Assembly: GCF_900102265.1 (NCBI RefSeq)
Contig: NZ_FNBH01000003.1
Coordinates: 248,001 to 312,000, forward strand
From: Epilithonimonas hungarica
Lineage (GTDB): Bacteria; Bacteroidota; Bacteroidia; Flavobacteriales; Weeksellaceae
DNA: 64,000 nt
Direction: 5' to 3'
Within the stretch, counting starts at the first letter, position 1, and each line of letters starts with the position of its first letter. Below the pieces are notes generated by a model that was given only the letters and a program-made list of their open reading frames with translations, was not told the DNA's origin and did no database searches. Shown here piece by piece: positions 7,499-15,941 of the stretch. Both the position numbers and the translations under genes were made by a program.

Positions 7499-9316
7499 TT
7501 ACCAAAGCCTTCCGGTTCTTGTAAATCTGATTCCAAAATAAGATTTGTCTGCTCTTTCCAGAGTTGATGGATACATTACCGTTCCACCTATGAAATATTT
7601 TGGAGAATAATAAAATTCCAGACTTCCTATTTGGTTATACATCCCTTGCAAAGTAAATCCAAGATTTGGTTTGATACCATTTGGATAGAAAGATGGCTTA
7701 TCAAAGAAGACACCAGCTTTGACATAAAATTCTTCGGGGTCATCTGCCTGATGAAGCATCAGCCCACCTCCATATCGTATTACAGAATAATTATATTCGC
7801 CATCCCTCACATCATCTGTAGCTGTGGTAGCACCTGAGCTTTGAGCTGCCGCATCTGCATCATAATGGTAATCTCCAACACGCTTGAAATAGCTAGCTTC
7901 TGCATAAAATTTCAATGGAAATTCTTTATTCCAGTTTCCGAGAACCAATGCTGTTCCGCCGTATTCTATACTTGAGCCGCTTACTCCGGCAGCGAATGCG
8001 CTGATATTGTAACTCAATTTTGGATTTAGATAAAGTGATACTTTTTTGTTGTTAGCAATTCCGAAAATCAAACCCAAATCAAAACCGGGTCTGAACGGTG
8101 CTTCTACATAAGATTTGTTGGCGTGGTAGGAGTTTGTGTTGTTGGAAATCATAGGTATTTGCTCCATATTAAGTCCCAAATATATTTTACCAGAAGTGAA
8201 ACCTAGGCTCGGTTTATCTTGCAAAAGAGCCATTGCACCTGCCGTAGCTGTGAGGCCAGAGGCATACGCTATATTTTCTTGTTCATCTCTTTTTTTCTGC
8301 TCGGCTACTCTTATTTTTCTCTCTGCAGTTTTTTTGGCTTCGAAAGCTTGGTTATATTTGTTTTCAGCGGTAGAACGTTCTATATTAGTGCTTGCATATT
8401 GTTTAGCGTTTTGGTAATGGTTCATTGCAGAAGCGTAGTCTTCGCTTCGCATAGCCTGGTCACCTTGTTCTATGTAGGAGTTATATCTTTCCTGCTTTTC
8501 TTGGGCAAGGCGTTGTTTTTCTTCTTCCTCCTGTTTTGATGAACCTTGCAATTCTTCCAAAATACTTTCCAGTTTGTGGCAGTCTTTTTTTAAGGCATCA
8601 ACAGCATAAGACTTTTTTTCATTATCATTGATTGTTTCTCTTGTATTGCAAGGATAATCGCTTCTCAACACATATTTTGCCTTTTTGTCCAAATCTGGAA
8701 TTTTTTGACAAAGTTCTTCTCTTCTTCTCCAATATTTATCATATTCTTCAACCGAAGAAAGTCCAGAATTTAAATTATTGTTCTGAGGATTTGATGTATT
8801 ACTTGTATTGGTGTTTTGAGAATTCCCAAAGAGGTTGTTTCCATTTTGGTTATTATTAGAATTTTTACAATTAGCATCACAAACTTTTTGTCCACCACTA
8901 CAAGTATAAGATGGAATTCCCCAATCATCTTTAGAATTCTCTACATATCTTCTAACGGTAAAAGTAAAACCCGTAATTTGGTTAGGAGGAAAGTCACTAA
9001 AAGTTCCATCCATACCATTATTATATTCTCCACCATTTGCTTTTAGGCCGAATCTTCCGGAAAAAAATCTTTCACCATTAGATAAATGTCCCTCTGTACT
9101 AAAATGAATATTCTGCGAACCTGTATTTCTAATTTTAAAGCGATATTCATATTTTTTAACAGATGAAGACCAACCGTTAGATTTCATAGAAAACTGTACA
9201 TTAGGAAAGCAAGACAAAGAAGACCAACTTGACCAATTTGTTTTTCCATAACCTTCTTTTTGTCCAAAAGCAAACGAGCAAAAAAGTAATATCAATAGCA
9301 AAATTGTTTTTTTCAT
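7499..9316 (-). CDS. secreted multidomain protein with TPR-like coil and C-terminal barrel-like domain
   Basis: 605 residues with a signal peptide (MKKTILLLILLFCSFAFGQ). An N-terminal beta-rich domain of about 110 residues (with two Cys, SYTCSGGQKVC) is followed by an Asn/Gln-rich linker (near 145-185). A charged helical region has a TPR-like unit (YIEQGDQAMRSEDYASAMNH near 280) and a Lys/Glu coiled coil. The C-terminal 230 residues alternate like outer-membrane beta strands (GKIYLGLNMEQIP, LEFYYSPKYFIGGTVMYP) and end in aromatic/basic GRLW. It is probably anchored in the outer membrane with its N-terminus exposed. No family name is recognised. It starts 3 bases from the end of the endolysin-like gene, so translation is likely coupled. 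Confidence 0.7.
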   Translation of the reverse strand: MKKTILLLILLFCSFAFGQKEGYGKTNWSSWSSLSCFPNVQFSMKSNGWSSSVKKYEYRFKIRNTGSQNIHFSTEGHLSNGERFFSGRFGLKANGGEYNNGMDGTFSDFPPNQITGFTFTVRRYVENSKDDWGIPSYTCSGGQKVCDANCKNSNNNQNGNNLFGNSQNTNTSNTSNPQNNNLNSGLSSVEEYDKYWRRREELCQKIPDLDKKAKYVLRSDYPCNTRETINDNEKKSYAVDALKKDCHKLESILEELQGSSKQEEEEKQRLAQEKQERYNSYIEQGDQAMRSEDYASAMNHYQNAKQYASTNIERSTAENKYNQAFEAKKTAERKIRVAEQKKRDEQENIAYASGLTATAGAMALLQDKPSLGFTSGKIYLGLNMEQIPMISNNTNSYHANKSYVEAPFRPGFDLGLIFGIANNKKVSLYLNPKLSYNISAFAAGVSGSSIEYGGTALVLGNWNKEFPLKFYAEASYFKRVGDYHYDADAAAQSSGATTATDDVRDGEYNYSVIRYGGGLMLHQADDPEEFYVKAGVFFDKPSFYPNGIKPNLGFTLQGMYNQIGSLEFYYSPKYFIGGTVMYPSTLERADKSYFGIRFTRTGRLW

Positions 9317-9319
9317 AGT

Positions 9320-10120
9320 TTAAAAATTTAAATTATTTACCATTGCTGCTATTTGGGAGATTCTTTCTCCTCCTTTTTTCAAAACCGCCCAGTACAGTCC
9401 GCTACTAAGAGCAATACTGTTTTTTCTTCTGATTTGGTAGGCAAGAATTCTTATTCCAAACTCCAGATTGTATTGGGCATTAAAAATTGTTTTTGCAGGA
9501 TCATTATCCTTTAGATTTTTATCTTGCTCCCAATTAAAATCACACTGCAAAAAATGATAATTTGGTTTATCCTGATAAGAAAGTTGTAGCAACCCTTCAC
9601 TATATACTGGTCTTTTTGTTACACTATCAATACCTTGTGTTGTTTCCTGATATCTACAGATCGTTTTCCAATTGCTTTCAAATTTTGCCATTGCACAAAT
9701 AAGCTCACCCCAGACTATAATCCGCTGTTCTTTTGATAAACTATAATAGTCCTTTCTGAAATCGGAAATATCATCACATTTGGAAAAGGAAGTATCAAAT
9801 AGTTCTTCAATACTCCTTAAGGTAATTTCCGTCCAGTTTCTGTCAATGCCTTGCCTGTCCCAGGAAAGTGTTACTTTGCCACTATGGTCAATATATTTTC
9901 TCAATTCTACTTCCATCACCCTCATTGTATTTTTGCCAATGATACCATCTATTACTAAGCCTTCTTTTTCTTGGAGTTTTTTTAGGGCTTTAAGGGTTTG
10001 ATTTCCAAATATTCCGTCAATGGTTAAATTAGCAATTCCTTTTTCTGCTAGGATTTGTTGAATCGTTTTCACATCTTCTGATTTATCCCCAAAATGTGGT
10101 ATTGAATTAATTGTCTTCAT
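9320..10120 (-). CDS. peptidoglycan-binding, lysozyme-like (endolysin-like) protein
   Basis: 266 residues. An N-terminal PG_binding_1 domain (about 10-72, FGDKSEDVKTIQQIL and IDGIFGNQTLKALKKLQ) precedes a C-terminal lysozyme/lytic-transglycosylase-like domain with candidate catalytic Glu148 in KFESNW and a YSEGLLQLSY motif (near 173-182), matching the E-S-x-W and G-L-M-Q motifs of SLT-type enzymes. It would cut glycan strands. There is no signal peptide or membrane segment, unlike housekeeping wall hydrolases. It is the first gene of an operon with a secreted barrel-like protein and a lipoprotein, divergent from a sensor kinase. Phage-endolysin ancestry or export by a non-Sec route are possible; both are inference. 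Confidence 0.75.
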   Translation of the reverse strand: MKTINSIPHFGDKSEDVKTIQQILAEKGIANLTIDGIFGNQTLKALKKLQEKEGLVIDGIIGKNTMRVMEVELRKYIDHSGKVTLSWDRQGIDRNWTEITLRSIEELFDTSFSKCDDISDFRKDYYSLSKEQRIIVWGELICAMAKFESNWKTICRYQETTQGIDSVTKRPVYSEGLLQLSYQDKPNYHFLQCDFNWEQDKNLKDNDPAKTIFNAQYNLEFGIRILAYQIRRKNSIALSSGLYWAVLKKGGERISQIAAMVNNLNF

Positions 10121-10146
10121 CTTATTGTAATTTTTGATTAATGCTC

Positions 10147-10154
10147 CAAAATTA
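10147..10154 (-). promoter_or_regulatory. candidate -7 box for the 10120-6898 operon
   Basis: Reads TAATTTTG on the minus strand, matching the Bacteroidota TAnnTTTG element, 26 bases upstream of the ATG at 10120. No -33 TTG/TTTG at the usual 19-21 base spacing was found. Confidence 0.45.
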
Positions 10155-10192
10155 CCTCACCTTCTTATTTATCATTTGATACAAAATCCTAA

Positions 10193-10210
10193 AAAAATCC
10201 TAGGATTTTT
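10193..10210. promoter_or_regulatory. 18-bp perfect palindrome in the divergent promoter region
   Basis: The sequence aaaaatcctaggattttt is its own reverse complement, and a further atccta half-site lies just upstream and cctag just downstream. It lies between the endolysin-like operon (minus) and the kinase/regulator genes (plus). It is a natural operator candidate for the NarL-type regulator encoded at 12153, but this is not shown. Confidence 0.45.
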
Positions 10211-10249
10211 CCTAGTCGTCCACGAAAAATTTATTTGTAAATTTGATTG

Positions 10250-12175
10250 ATGATGAAAAATCTACTTATTGTAATGTTCTTGTTTATTGGAATTTGGATT
10301 ACTTCCCAAATGAAAGCCGATACAATGTTTGTAAATGGTGGTAACTGGATTCCTCTTTTTTCTAAGTCCTCATACTATATTGACAGCAGCAACTCAAAAA
10401 ATGTTTTTCAGATTAGTCAAATCAATAATAATTTTAGAAAAGTAGACCATCCTTCCAATCTTATTCTGAAAAAGCAGACCAAAACAGTTTGGGTACATGC
10501 TTACATAAAAAATACTGGTAACAGAAAAGATTATTGGCTGGGAATATATTCTCAACTGGATATTCTTAATGTATATAGAAAAACAGAACAAGGTATTGTA
10601 CTTTTAAAAAAATATAATATTTCTTACGCTAATAAGCAGGATATTCCGGATATTCGGTTTCATTATGTTCCCTTCGTACTTAATAAGAGCGAAATTGCAG
10701 AAATCTATATGGAGATACGGAATCCACGTTACTATCAAAATATTTATTCGGATTTTACCACACCTGTTGAAAACCTCTTTTGGGAGAATGGATTTTATTG
10801 GGAAATAGGTTTTGTCATTGGTGTTACCTTTATAATTGCGGTTTTAAGTTTAGTGGTGGGCATTATTCTGAGGCGGAGATTTTATTTCTTGTATTCTTTA
10901 TATCTTGTTTTGATTGCTATAATTGTAGTCAGGGAAGAATTTTTTATTAACATTATCAAAGTTCCTTTCTTATACTATTCAATTCTGAAAACCAATTCTC
11001 TCTTTTTGCTTGTCATCGCAATGGGGCTGAGTATGAAGATTATGACAGGCTTTCTGGATTTTAGAAAAAACAATGGTGGGCAGTTCAGAATACTCAATAC
11101 AATTTTTGATTTTTATGTTACATTTGGGATTCTTGCCAGTCTTTGGTTTTATATAGATTACGCCAATACAACCTTTGACAATCCTATCTATAATGGTATC
11201 TGGGATATTTCAATTGGGCTCTCTGCTCTGGCGGTTCTGATACAGATAACAATATTAATCTGGCTGGGATTACAAAATAAGAGACCATCGCTAGGTATTC
11301 TGGCAGCAGTATTATTCGGCTTGATCAATCCTGTAACTTATTTTTTTAATTATTCCCGAATTTTGACAATATATGAAATTAGCCATCCCAATTACTTTTA
11401 TTATGTTTTGTTGCTGGAGATTTTTATAATGGGAATTGCCATAGCATACAGCTATCGCAAAATCAAATCACAATATATATCAACTCTGGAAGATAAGCTG
11501 AAACTGGAAGAAGAAAACAGCAAAATAAAACAAATGGAGGAAGAAAAAATCAAGCAAAGCATCCTGGAATCTCAAGAGCATCTTCTAAAAAGCCTTTCCA
11601 AAGACCTACACGACGATATAGGGCAAAAGCTAAGCATTATTAATTTCTCTGTGGAGAATCTAAGATTTGCAGTGTCCTCTAAAGAATCAATTAACGAGAT
11701 AAGAAGTTCTATTTTGGAAATATCGGATTCTGTAAGAGACCTTAGTCATTGGCTAAATGACTTCAGTATTGGTAAAAATACCATTGATGAAATAATACTG
11801 AATGAGGTGGAACGTATCAGAAAAACAAACATTATAAAAATTAATTTTGAAAAAATAAATAATTCCTCAGAAAACTATGGAACCAGTACAGAAGAAAACA
11901 TTATATTTTACAGATGTTTTCAGGAGAGTATTAATAACATCCTAAAACATTCTAATGCTTCTCAAATAAATATAATAATAGATTACACAAATATAATATC
12001 GATTAGCATTGAAGACAATGGAAATGGTTTTGATGTCAACAACCAATTCGGAAACGGCATCAAGAATATAAAAGAAAGAGCAACTCTCATTGGATTTTCT
12101 TGTACAATACAATCTAATCCGGAAAAAGGAACCAAAATCTCAATTTACAAAAATGATAAACCTAGTAATCACTGA
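10250..12175 (+). CDS. 7TMR-DISM-type sensor histidine kinase (NarL partner type)
   Basis: About 640 residues. Signal-like N-terminus, an extracellular beta-rich domain (about 25-180) of the 7TMR-DISMED2 kind, seven hydrophobic segments (about 185-400), a charged coiled coil, then a HisKA_3-type dimerisation helix with the phospho-acceptor His in DLHDDIGQ (near 454) and an HATPase with N box FQESINNILKHS and G boxes EDNGNGFD and GNGIKNIKERA. It should autophosphorylate in response to an extracellular, perhaps carbohydrate-like, ligand and pass phosphate to the regulator that overlaps its 3' end. A TAAATTTG -7 box at 10238-10245 puts the transcript start at or just before the ATGs at 10250/10253, excluding the TTG at 10247 and suggesting a leaderless mRNA. 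Confidence 0.85.
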   Translation: MMKNLLIVMFLFIGIWITSQMKADTMFVNGGNWIPLFSKSSYYIDSSNSKNVFQISQINNNFRKVDHPSNLILKKQTKTVWVHAYIKNTGNRKDYWLGIYSQLDILNVYRKTEQGIVLLKKYNISYANKQDIPDIRFHYVPFVLNKSEIAEIYMEIRNPRYYQNIYSDFTTPVENLFWENGFYWEIGFVIGVTFIIAVLSLVVGIILRRRFYFLYSLYLVLIAIIVVREEFFINIIKVPFLYYSILKTNSLFLLVIAMGLSMKIMTGFLDFRKNNGGQFRILNTIFDFYVTFGILASLWFYIDYANTTFDNPIYNGIWDISIGLSALAVLIQITILIWLGLQNKRPSLGILAAVLFGLINPVTYFFNYSRILTIYEISHPNYFYYVLLLEIFIMGIAIAYSYRKIKSQYISTLEDKLKLEEENSKIKQMEEEKIKQSILESQEHLLKSLSKDLHDDIGQKLSIINFSVENLRFAVSSKESINEIRSSILEISDSVRDLSHWLNDFSIGKNTIDEIILNEVERIRKTNIIKINFEKINNSSENYGTSTEENIIFYRCFQESINNILKHSNASQINIIIDYTNIISISIEDNGNGFDVNNQFGNGIKNIKERATLIGFSCTIQSNPEKGTKISIYKNDKPSNH

Positions 12176-12797
12176 TGACCATAAAATTCTGAGACAAGGC
12201 ATTATAAAACTTCTAAAAAACCTCGGCGATTACAATATTCTCGCTGAACTTAATGATGGTGAAGAACTGCTTCGGAATTTCGGGACTCTCAAAGAAAAAA
12301 CAGACCTCTTTATATTAGACCACTCTCTTCCTAAAAAAAGCGGAATAGAAATCCTCACAGAGCTACAACCTATAATTAACGAAGAAAAATTTCTTATCCT
12401 TACACAAAATGATTCTGTAAATATCAAATCCCAATTTTATAAATTGGGCGCCAGAGGCTTCTTATCTAAAACCTGCACAGGAGAAGAACTAAAAGAAGCT
12501 ATTGAACAAATCATCAACACCGGATATTTCAATCTTCAGGAAAATATTAAAACATTGAGAAAAAATGACCCTGAATTCAGTCCGATTTTCTTCCTTAGTA
12601 AAAAAGAACTGGAACTGATAAAATGGATTTGCTGTGAAGAAGAATATACTTATGAACAAATCGCATCCAAAATGAATATCAGTATAAAAACCGTAGACTA
12701 TTATCGGAATAATCTGTTCGAAAAATTCAATATCAGCTCAAAAACAGGATTGGTTTTATTATCTCATAAACATAAACTTACACCTCCTTTTTTGTAG
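12153..12797 (+). CDS. NarL/LuxR-family response regulator
   Basis: 214 residues from the ATG at 12153, which places the receiver motif VITDDH at the N-terminus. A longer frame would add 21 non-domain residues inside the kinase gene. Receiver domain: acidic pair D8/D9, phospho-acceptor D56 (LFILDHSLP), Thr in ILTQND and Lys in FLSKTC. The C-terminal LuxR HTH has EEYTYEQIASKMNISIKTVD and FEKFNISSKTGLV. It overlaps the kinase gene by 23 bases, so the pair is translationally coupled. Likely targets are the divergent endolysin-like operon and itself, by position. Confidence 0.88.
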   Translation: MINLVITDDHKILRQGIIKLLKNLGDYNILAELNDGEELLRNFGTLKEKTDLFILDHSLPKKSGIEILTELQPIINEEKFLILTQNDSVNIKSQFYKLGARGFLSKTCTGEELKEAIEQIINTGYFNLQENIKTLRKNDPEFSPIFFLSKKELELIKWICCEEEYTYEQIASKMNISIKTVDYYRNNLFEKFNISSKTGLVLLSHKHKLTPPFL

Positions 12798-12849
12798 AAA
12801 ACGGTAAATGATTTAATACCAAAAATAAGCCTATTTTCTGTCCATCATC

Positions 12850-12903
12850 AATTGCATTGACAGAAAAATTGCCGCTCATTTTATTGAGAAAGGTTCTTAC
12901 TAA
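12850..12903 (+). pseudogene. copy of the fadE 3' end (copy C)
   Basis: The last codons 12868-12903 read IAAHFIEKGSY-stop, one residue different from the C-terminus of the FadE-like enzyme (IAAHFIGKGSY). Weaker similarity extends about 18 bases upstream with a one-base indel. The trailer gaatcaatttaatt and the terminator after it also parallel the fadE trailer. No coding sequence for the rest of the enzyme lies upstream. This is a 3' gene fragment marking the far edge of the accessory block. Confidence 0.7.
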
Positions 12904-12922
12904 GAATCAATTTAATTGAAAT

Positions 12923-12955
12923 AAAAACCTCAGAATCTCTGAGGTTTTTTTTATT
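12923..12955 (+). terminator. terminator behind the response regulator (copy of the fadE terminator)
   Basis: Stem aaaaacctcaga (12923-12934) with tctgaggttttt (12938-12949), then a T-run. Loop-side bases ctcaga/tctgag are the same as in the fadE terminator at 6592, so it probably came with the duplicated fadE tail. It now serves the regulator gene. Confidence 0.85.
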
Positions 12956-12963
12956 GTATATAA

Positions 12964-13733
12964 CTATTCTAATGGTTTTATAAGTATAAAAGATTTTTTA
13001 TTGAACTTGAAAAATGTTCCATTATCCGTTCCTATAAGACTTTTTTCATTTGATTCAATCTTCTCTAATGTCTTTAGCTTCAAATTCCAAACGAAAAATG
13101 AAGTTTTATCACGATAAGAAGAATGAAAAATAATGTTCTCGCCTTTTGTTGAAATCGAACTTGCACCTAAAAATCTGATGGACAATCAAAATCAGAAATT
13201 GTTAGATTTTCTAAATTTAATTCGTGAAGTTGAAAATCACTATAACCATAAAATATAATTTTATTATTTCCATAATTTGTCATACAATAACAATCTATGA
13301 ATTTATTGTTAGAAAATTTTGATTTATATCCAAAAATCTGATTTCCGTTAAAATCAAAAACAGAAATCCCATCATTATTTGGTCCTGATTTTCCTAATAC
13401 ACCTTCATCGAAATAAGAAACAATAATTTTATTTTTAGCAATTTTAATTTCCTGAATGCATATTCCAACATAAAATTTGCATAAAACATTTCCAAAAAAA
13501 TCAATCAAAAAAGCATTTTCTTTTAGTTTTGAGCTATCGTCAACAATTAAAAATTTTTCATTATCAACTATTCTTATCAAGGGAAATCCAAAATTTTGAT
13601 TTAACGAAATTTTGAAATCATTCCCAATAATATTATTTTGAGAAGTTATTGCAATGAAATTATTAAAACTATCAACAGAAATATTTTTAATATTTTCTTG
13701 ATTCAAGTCCAGTTCTACAAAGTTTGTTTTCAT
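12964..13733 (-). pseudogene. frameshifted hypothetical protein (two overlapping frames)
   Basis: Two minus-strand frames (13733-13167 and 13185-12964) join into one protein of about 255 residues if one base is added to the A-run at 13169-13173 (T-run on the coding strand). The first frame ends ...FDCPSDF-stop and the second continues ...FLGASSISTKGENIIF. The ATG at 13733 (MKTNFVELDLNQEN) is preferred. The protein has repeated short strand patterns (NKIIVSYFDEG, NKIIFYGYSD) like a beta-propeller or WG-repeat-like fold; no family is recognised and there is no signal peptide. It is either a recent single-base mutation or a sequencing error in a homopolymer. Confidence 0.6.
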
Positions 13734-13916
13734 AAAAGCAATTAAAAATATTTCATAAATAAAAAACTTAAATCTATAATATTCTACCATCAAAAATGAT
13801 ATATCTCGTTCCAGTAATATCTTTTAGAATAATATTATCATTATTAAGCTGAAAAGAATCTTCCCCACACGCTGGTGCGAGCATCTTGCTCGTACCTACA
13901 CTAAAGAGTAAAAAAA

Positions 13917-14222
13917 TCATATCTTAATACTCAACTCCAGCTTACCACCAAACCCCAATTCAACAATCTTTTGAAGTGTAGAAATCCTTGCTTCTTTCAG
14001 ATTATTTTCAATTTTAGAAATATAAGATTTGCTTGTTCCAACTTTTTCCGCCAATTCTTCTTGTGTCATTCCTAACTCCAAACGGGTGTCGTGGATGAGC
14101 GCACCAATTTTAAAATTGTCGTAACCAGCTTCCAATTCATCACGTTCTTTGGTTCCACGCTTACCAAAATTCTTCTCTTTGAAGTCTTCCAGAGTAGTTA
14201 GATTTTTATTTGCTGTCTTCAT
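13917..14222 (-). CDS. higA: HTH XRE-family antitoxin (HigA-like)
   Basis: 101 residues. An N-terminal extension is followed by an XRE/Cro helix-turn-helix (LGMTQEELAEKVGTSKSYIS, near 50-69) and SKIENNLKEARISTLQKIVE. It should bind and neutralise the co-encoded RelE-fold toxin and repress the pair through the palindrome at 14571-14588. Toxin first and antitoxin second, with a 17-base overlap, is the HigBA order. Family-level assignment is firm; the symbol rests on gene order and the HTH. Confidence 0.8.
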   Translation of the reverse strand: MKTANKNLTTLEDFKEKNFGKRGTKERDELEAGYDNFKIGALIHDTRLELGMTQEELAEKVGTSKSYISKIENNLKEARISTLQKIVELGFGGKLELSIKI

Positions 14223-14541
14223 ATTCCTTTTTGATTTTTAATGCCATTTCTATTTCTTTCTTAGGTGTCTTCTGAGTTTTCTTTTGAAAGCTGTTTGCAA
14301 CAACAATCAGTTTACCTTCGTCAAAAAAACAGAAAATCCTAAAAATATCACTTGCTACTTGCACACGGATTTCGTAAAGTCCATCCGTATTTTCCAGATG
14401 TTTAAGATAAGTTTCCGGAACTCTTTGCAAATCTTCTATCAACTCAAAAGTCCAAACAATTTTGGTTTTTACTTTTAAATTTTGTTTGTCGAAGAAATCT
14501 TGAAAGTAGCTTTTGAAAAATGTTATTCTTCTGTATTTCAT
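14206..14541 (-). CDS. higB: RelE/HigB-type toxin
   Basis: 111 residues from the ATG at 14541 (MKYRRITFFKSYFQDFF). A longer reading would start in the promoter -7 box region. It resembles the phage Gp49/HigB-like RelE fold: TFELIEDLQRVPETYLKHLE helices, then strands GLYEIRVQVASDIFRIFCFF and KLIVVANSFQKKTQKTP. Such toxins are ribosome-dependent mRNA endonucleases. Basic residues in the last strands (R, K-rich NSFQKKTQKTPKKE) fit that role. It is cotranscribed with the antitoxin, whose gene it overlaps. Confidence 0.8.
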   Translation of the reverse strand: MKYRRITFFKSYFQDFFDKQNLKVKTKIVWTFELIEDLQRVPETYLKHLENTDGLYEIRVQVASDIFRIFCFFDEGKLIVVANSFQKKTQKTPKKEIEMALKIKKEYEDSK

Positions 14542-14557
14542 ATTTGTGTTTACAATA

Positions 14558-14591
14558 CAAAAATAACAAAGTTTCACTAAAGTGAAACAAA
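14558..14591 (-). promoter_or_regulatory. promoter and operator of the toxin-antitoxin pair
   Basis: On the minus strand a TTTG (14591-14588) and a TATTTTTG -7 box (14565-14558) are 22 bases apart, and a palindrome gtttcactaaagtgaaac (14571-14588, 8-bp arms) lies exactly between them. An HTH antitoxin bound there would block RNA polymerase, which is the usual autoregulation. Confidence 0.75.
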
Positions 14592-14633
14592 AAGAATAAA
14601 ATGTTTTAGAATATTAAAACAAAAAATTGAAAA

Positions 14634-15845
14634 TCAAAACAAACTCAACTGAATCCCGTCATTCGGTTTCGGCGGTTTAGCATCACCAAAAACAGTTTTC
14701 CCACCAAATCGCCAGGAGTTTTGTCGCTCCTCTTCTATTACTTTTTCAACACTAAAATCCGGCGTGAAATTCTCTTCAGTTTTTACGGCAATCTCGTGTA
14801 ACTTTTTAATCGCTTGGTTCTTATCCGTGTTCCCCAACTTGGCTTTCTCAATTCCGGTTCGCAAAATAGAAATCGTTTCGTCATAAGTTTTGGTAGGAAC
14901 AGGAAACGGATGACCGTCTTTTCCCCCGTGCGCAAAAGAAAAACGAGCCGGGTCTGTAAATCGTGATGGCGCACCGTGAATCACTTCACTCACCAAAGCC
15001 AGAGACTGCATCGTTCGCGGACCAACACCTTTCAGCATCAGCAGTTCCTCAAAATTCTCAGGCTGATTTTCCCTCGCCAGCCAAAGAATATTTCCGAGCT
15101 TTTTCATATCCACATCACTTGCCAAAACCTCGTGATGCGCCGGCAAAATCAACCGTTGGAAATCCTGCATCCACTTCTCAGAATCGGTTTTTGTGATATC
15201 AACAATGCCGTTTCTGCTTTGTTCCGCTTGGGCAGAAGTCAGATTAAGAATATTCCCACGATTCACGCCGGAAATCCCTGTGTGAGGCTCATTCACAAAA
15301 GAACTGACATTCTCAGAAAGCCAATGATAACGTCTCGCCGTTCCATCAGAATCGTGCATCCCTTGCTGAACAACCGCCCAATTCCCTTGGTCAGACAAAA
15401 TAAAATTATGCAGATAAAGCTGGTAACCATCTTGAATTGCCGTGTTATCAACCTTCGCAGACAACTTACTGCAACGCACCAACTCATTCCCGTCAAGTCC
15501 GGTTGAATCTGCAATTTTCAACAGTTCATTCGGTGCATCTTTGGAGAATTTTCCTTTTCCTCCTGCAATATAGATTCCTAGAGATTTAGAATTCGGATTA
15601 ATGGCTCGTTTCAAAGCACCCATCACAGAGGTCGTGATGCCGGACGAATGCCAATCCATTCCCATCACTACTCCAAAACTCTGGAACCAAAACGGGTCGG
15701 CCAATCGTCGTAGGACTTCATCTTTTCCGTAATCTGCAAGAATCACTTCCACGATGGCGAGCCCAAGTGTGGACATACGCTCATAAAGCCAGGGCGGAAC
15801 CTGACCGTAATGAAGTGGCAAATCTGCAGTTCCGGAACGTTTCAT
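14634..15845 (-). CDS. DUF763 domain-containing protein
   Basis: 403 residues, full length for DUF763. It begins MKRSGTADLPLHYGQVPPWL, with the conserved block MDWHSSGITTSVMGALKRAI (near 63-82) and GIYIAGGKGK. The C-terminal half has a helix-hairpin-helix-like stretch (LMLKGVGPRTMQSLALVSEV) that suggests nucleic-acid binding. The family is cytoplasmic and of unknown function. It is monocistronic here and unrelated to the toxin-antitoxin pair downstream. Confidence 0.85.
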   Translation of the reverse strand: MKRSGTADLPLHYGQVPPWLYERMSTLGLAIVEVILADYGKDEVLRRLADPFWFQSFGVVMGMDWHSSGITTSVMGALKRAINPNSKSLGIYIAGGKGKFSKDAPNELLKIADSTGLDGNELVRCSKLSAKVDNTAIQDGYQLYLHNFILSDQGNWAVVQQGMHDSDGTARRYHWLSENVSSFVNEPHTGISGVNRGNILNLTSAQAEQSRNGIVDITKTDSEKWMQDFQRLILPAHHEVLASDVDMKKLGNILWLARENQPENFEELLMLKGVGPRTMQSLALVSEVIHGAPSRFTDPARFSFAHGGKDGHPFPVPTKTYDETISILRTGIEKAKLGNTDKNQAIKKLHEIAVKTEENFTPDFSVEKVIEEERQNSWRFGGKTVFGDAKPPKPNDGIQLSLF

Positions 15846-15941
15846 TTTCTATTTTTGAATGATAAATTTAAGCAAAAAAAAATCTTATTCCTCAAGCCAA
15901 AGCCAAGAAATAAGATGATTTTAAGCAAAAATTCTTTATAA

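Noticed and set aside
12090-12152. Upstream start for the NarL-type regulator
   Set aside because: The extra 21 residues lie inside the kinase gene and precede a receiver domain that starts properly at 12153.
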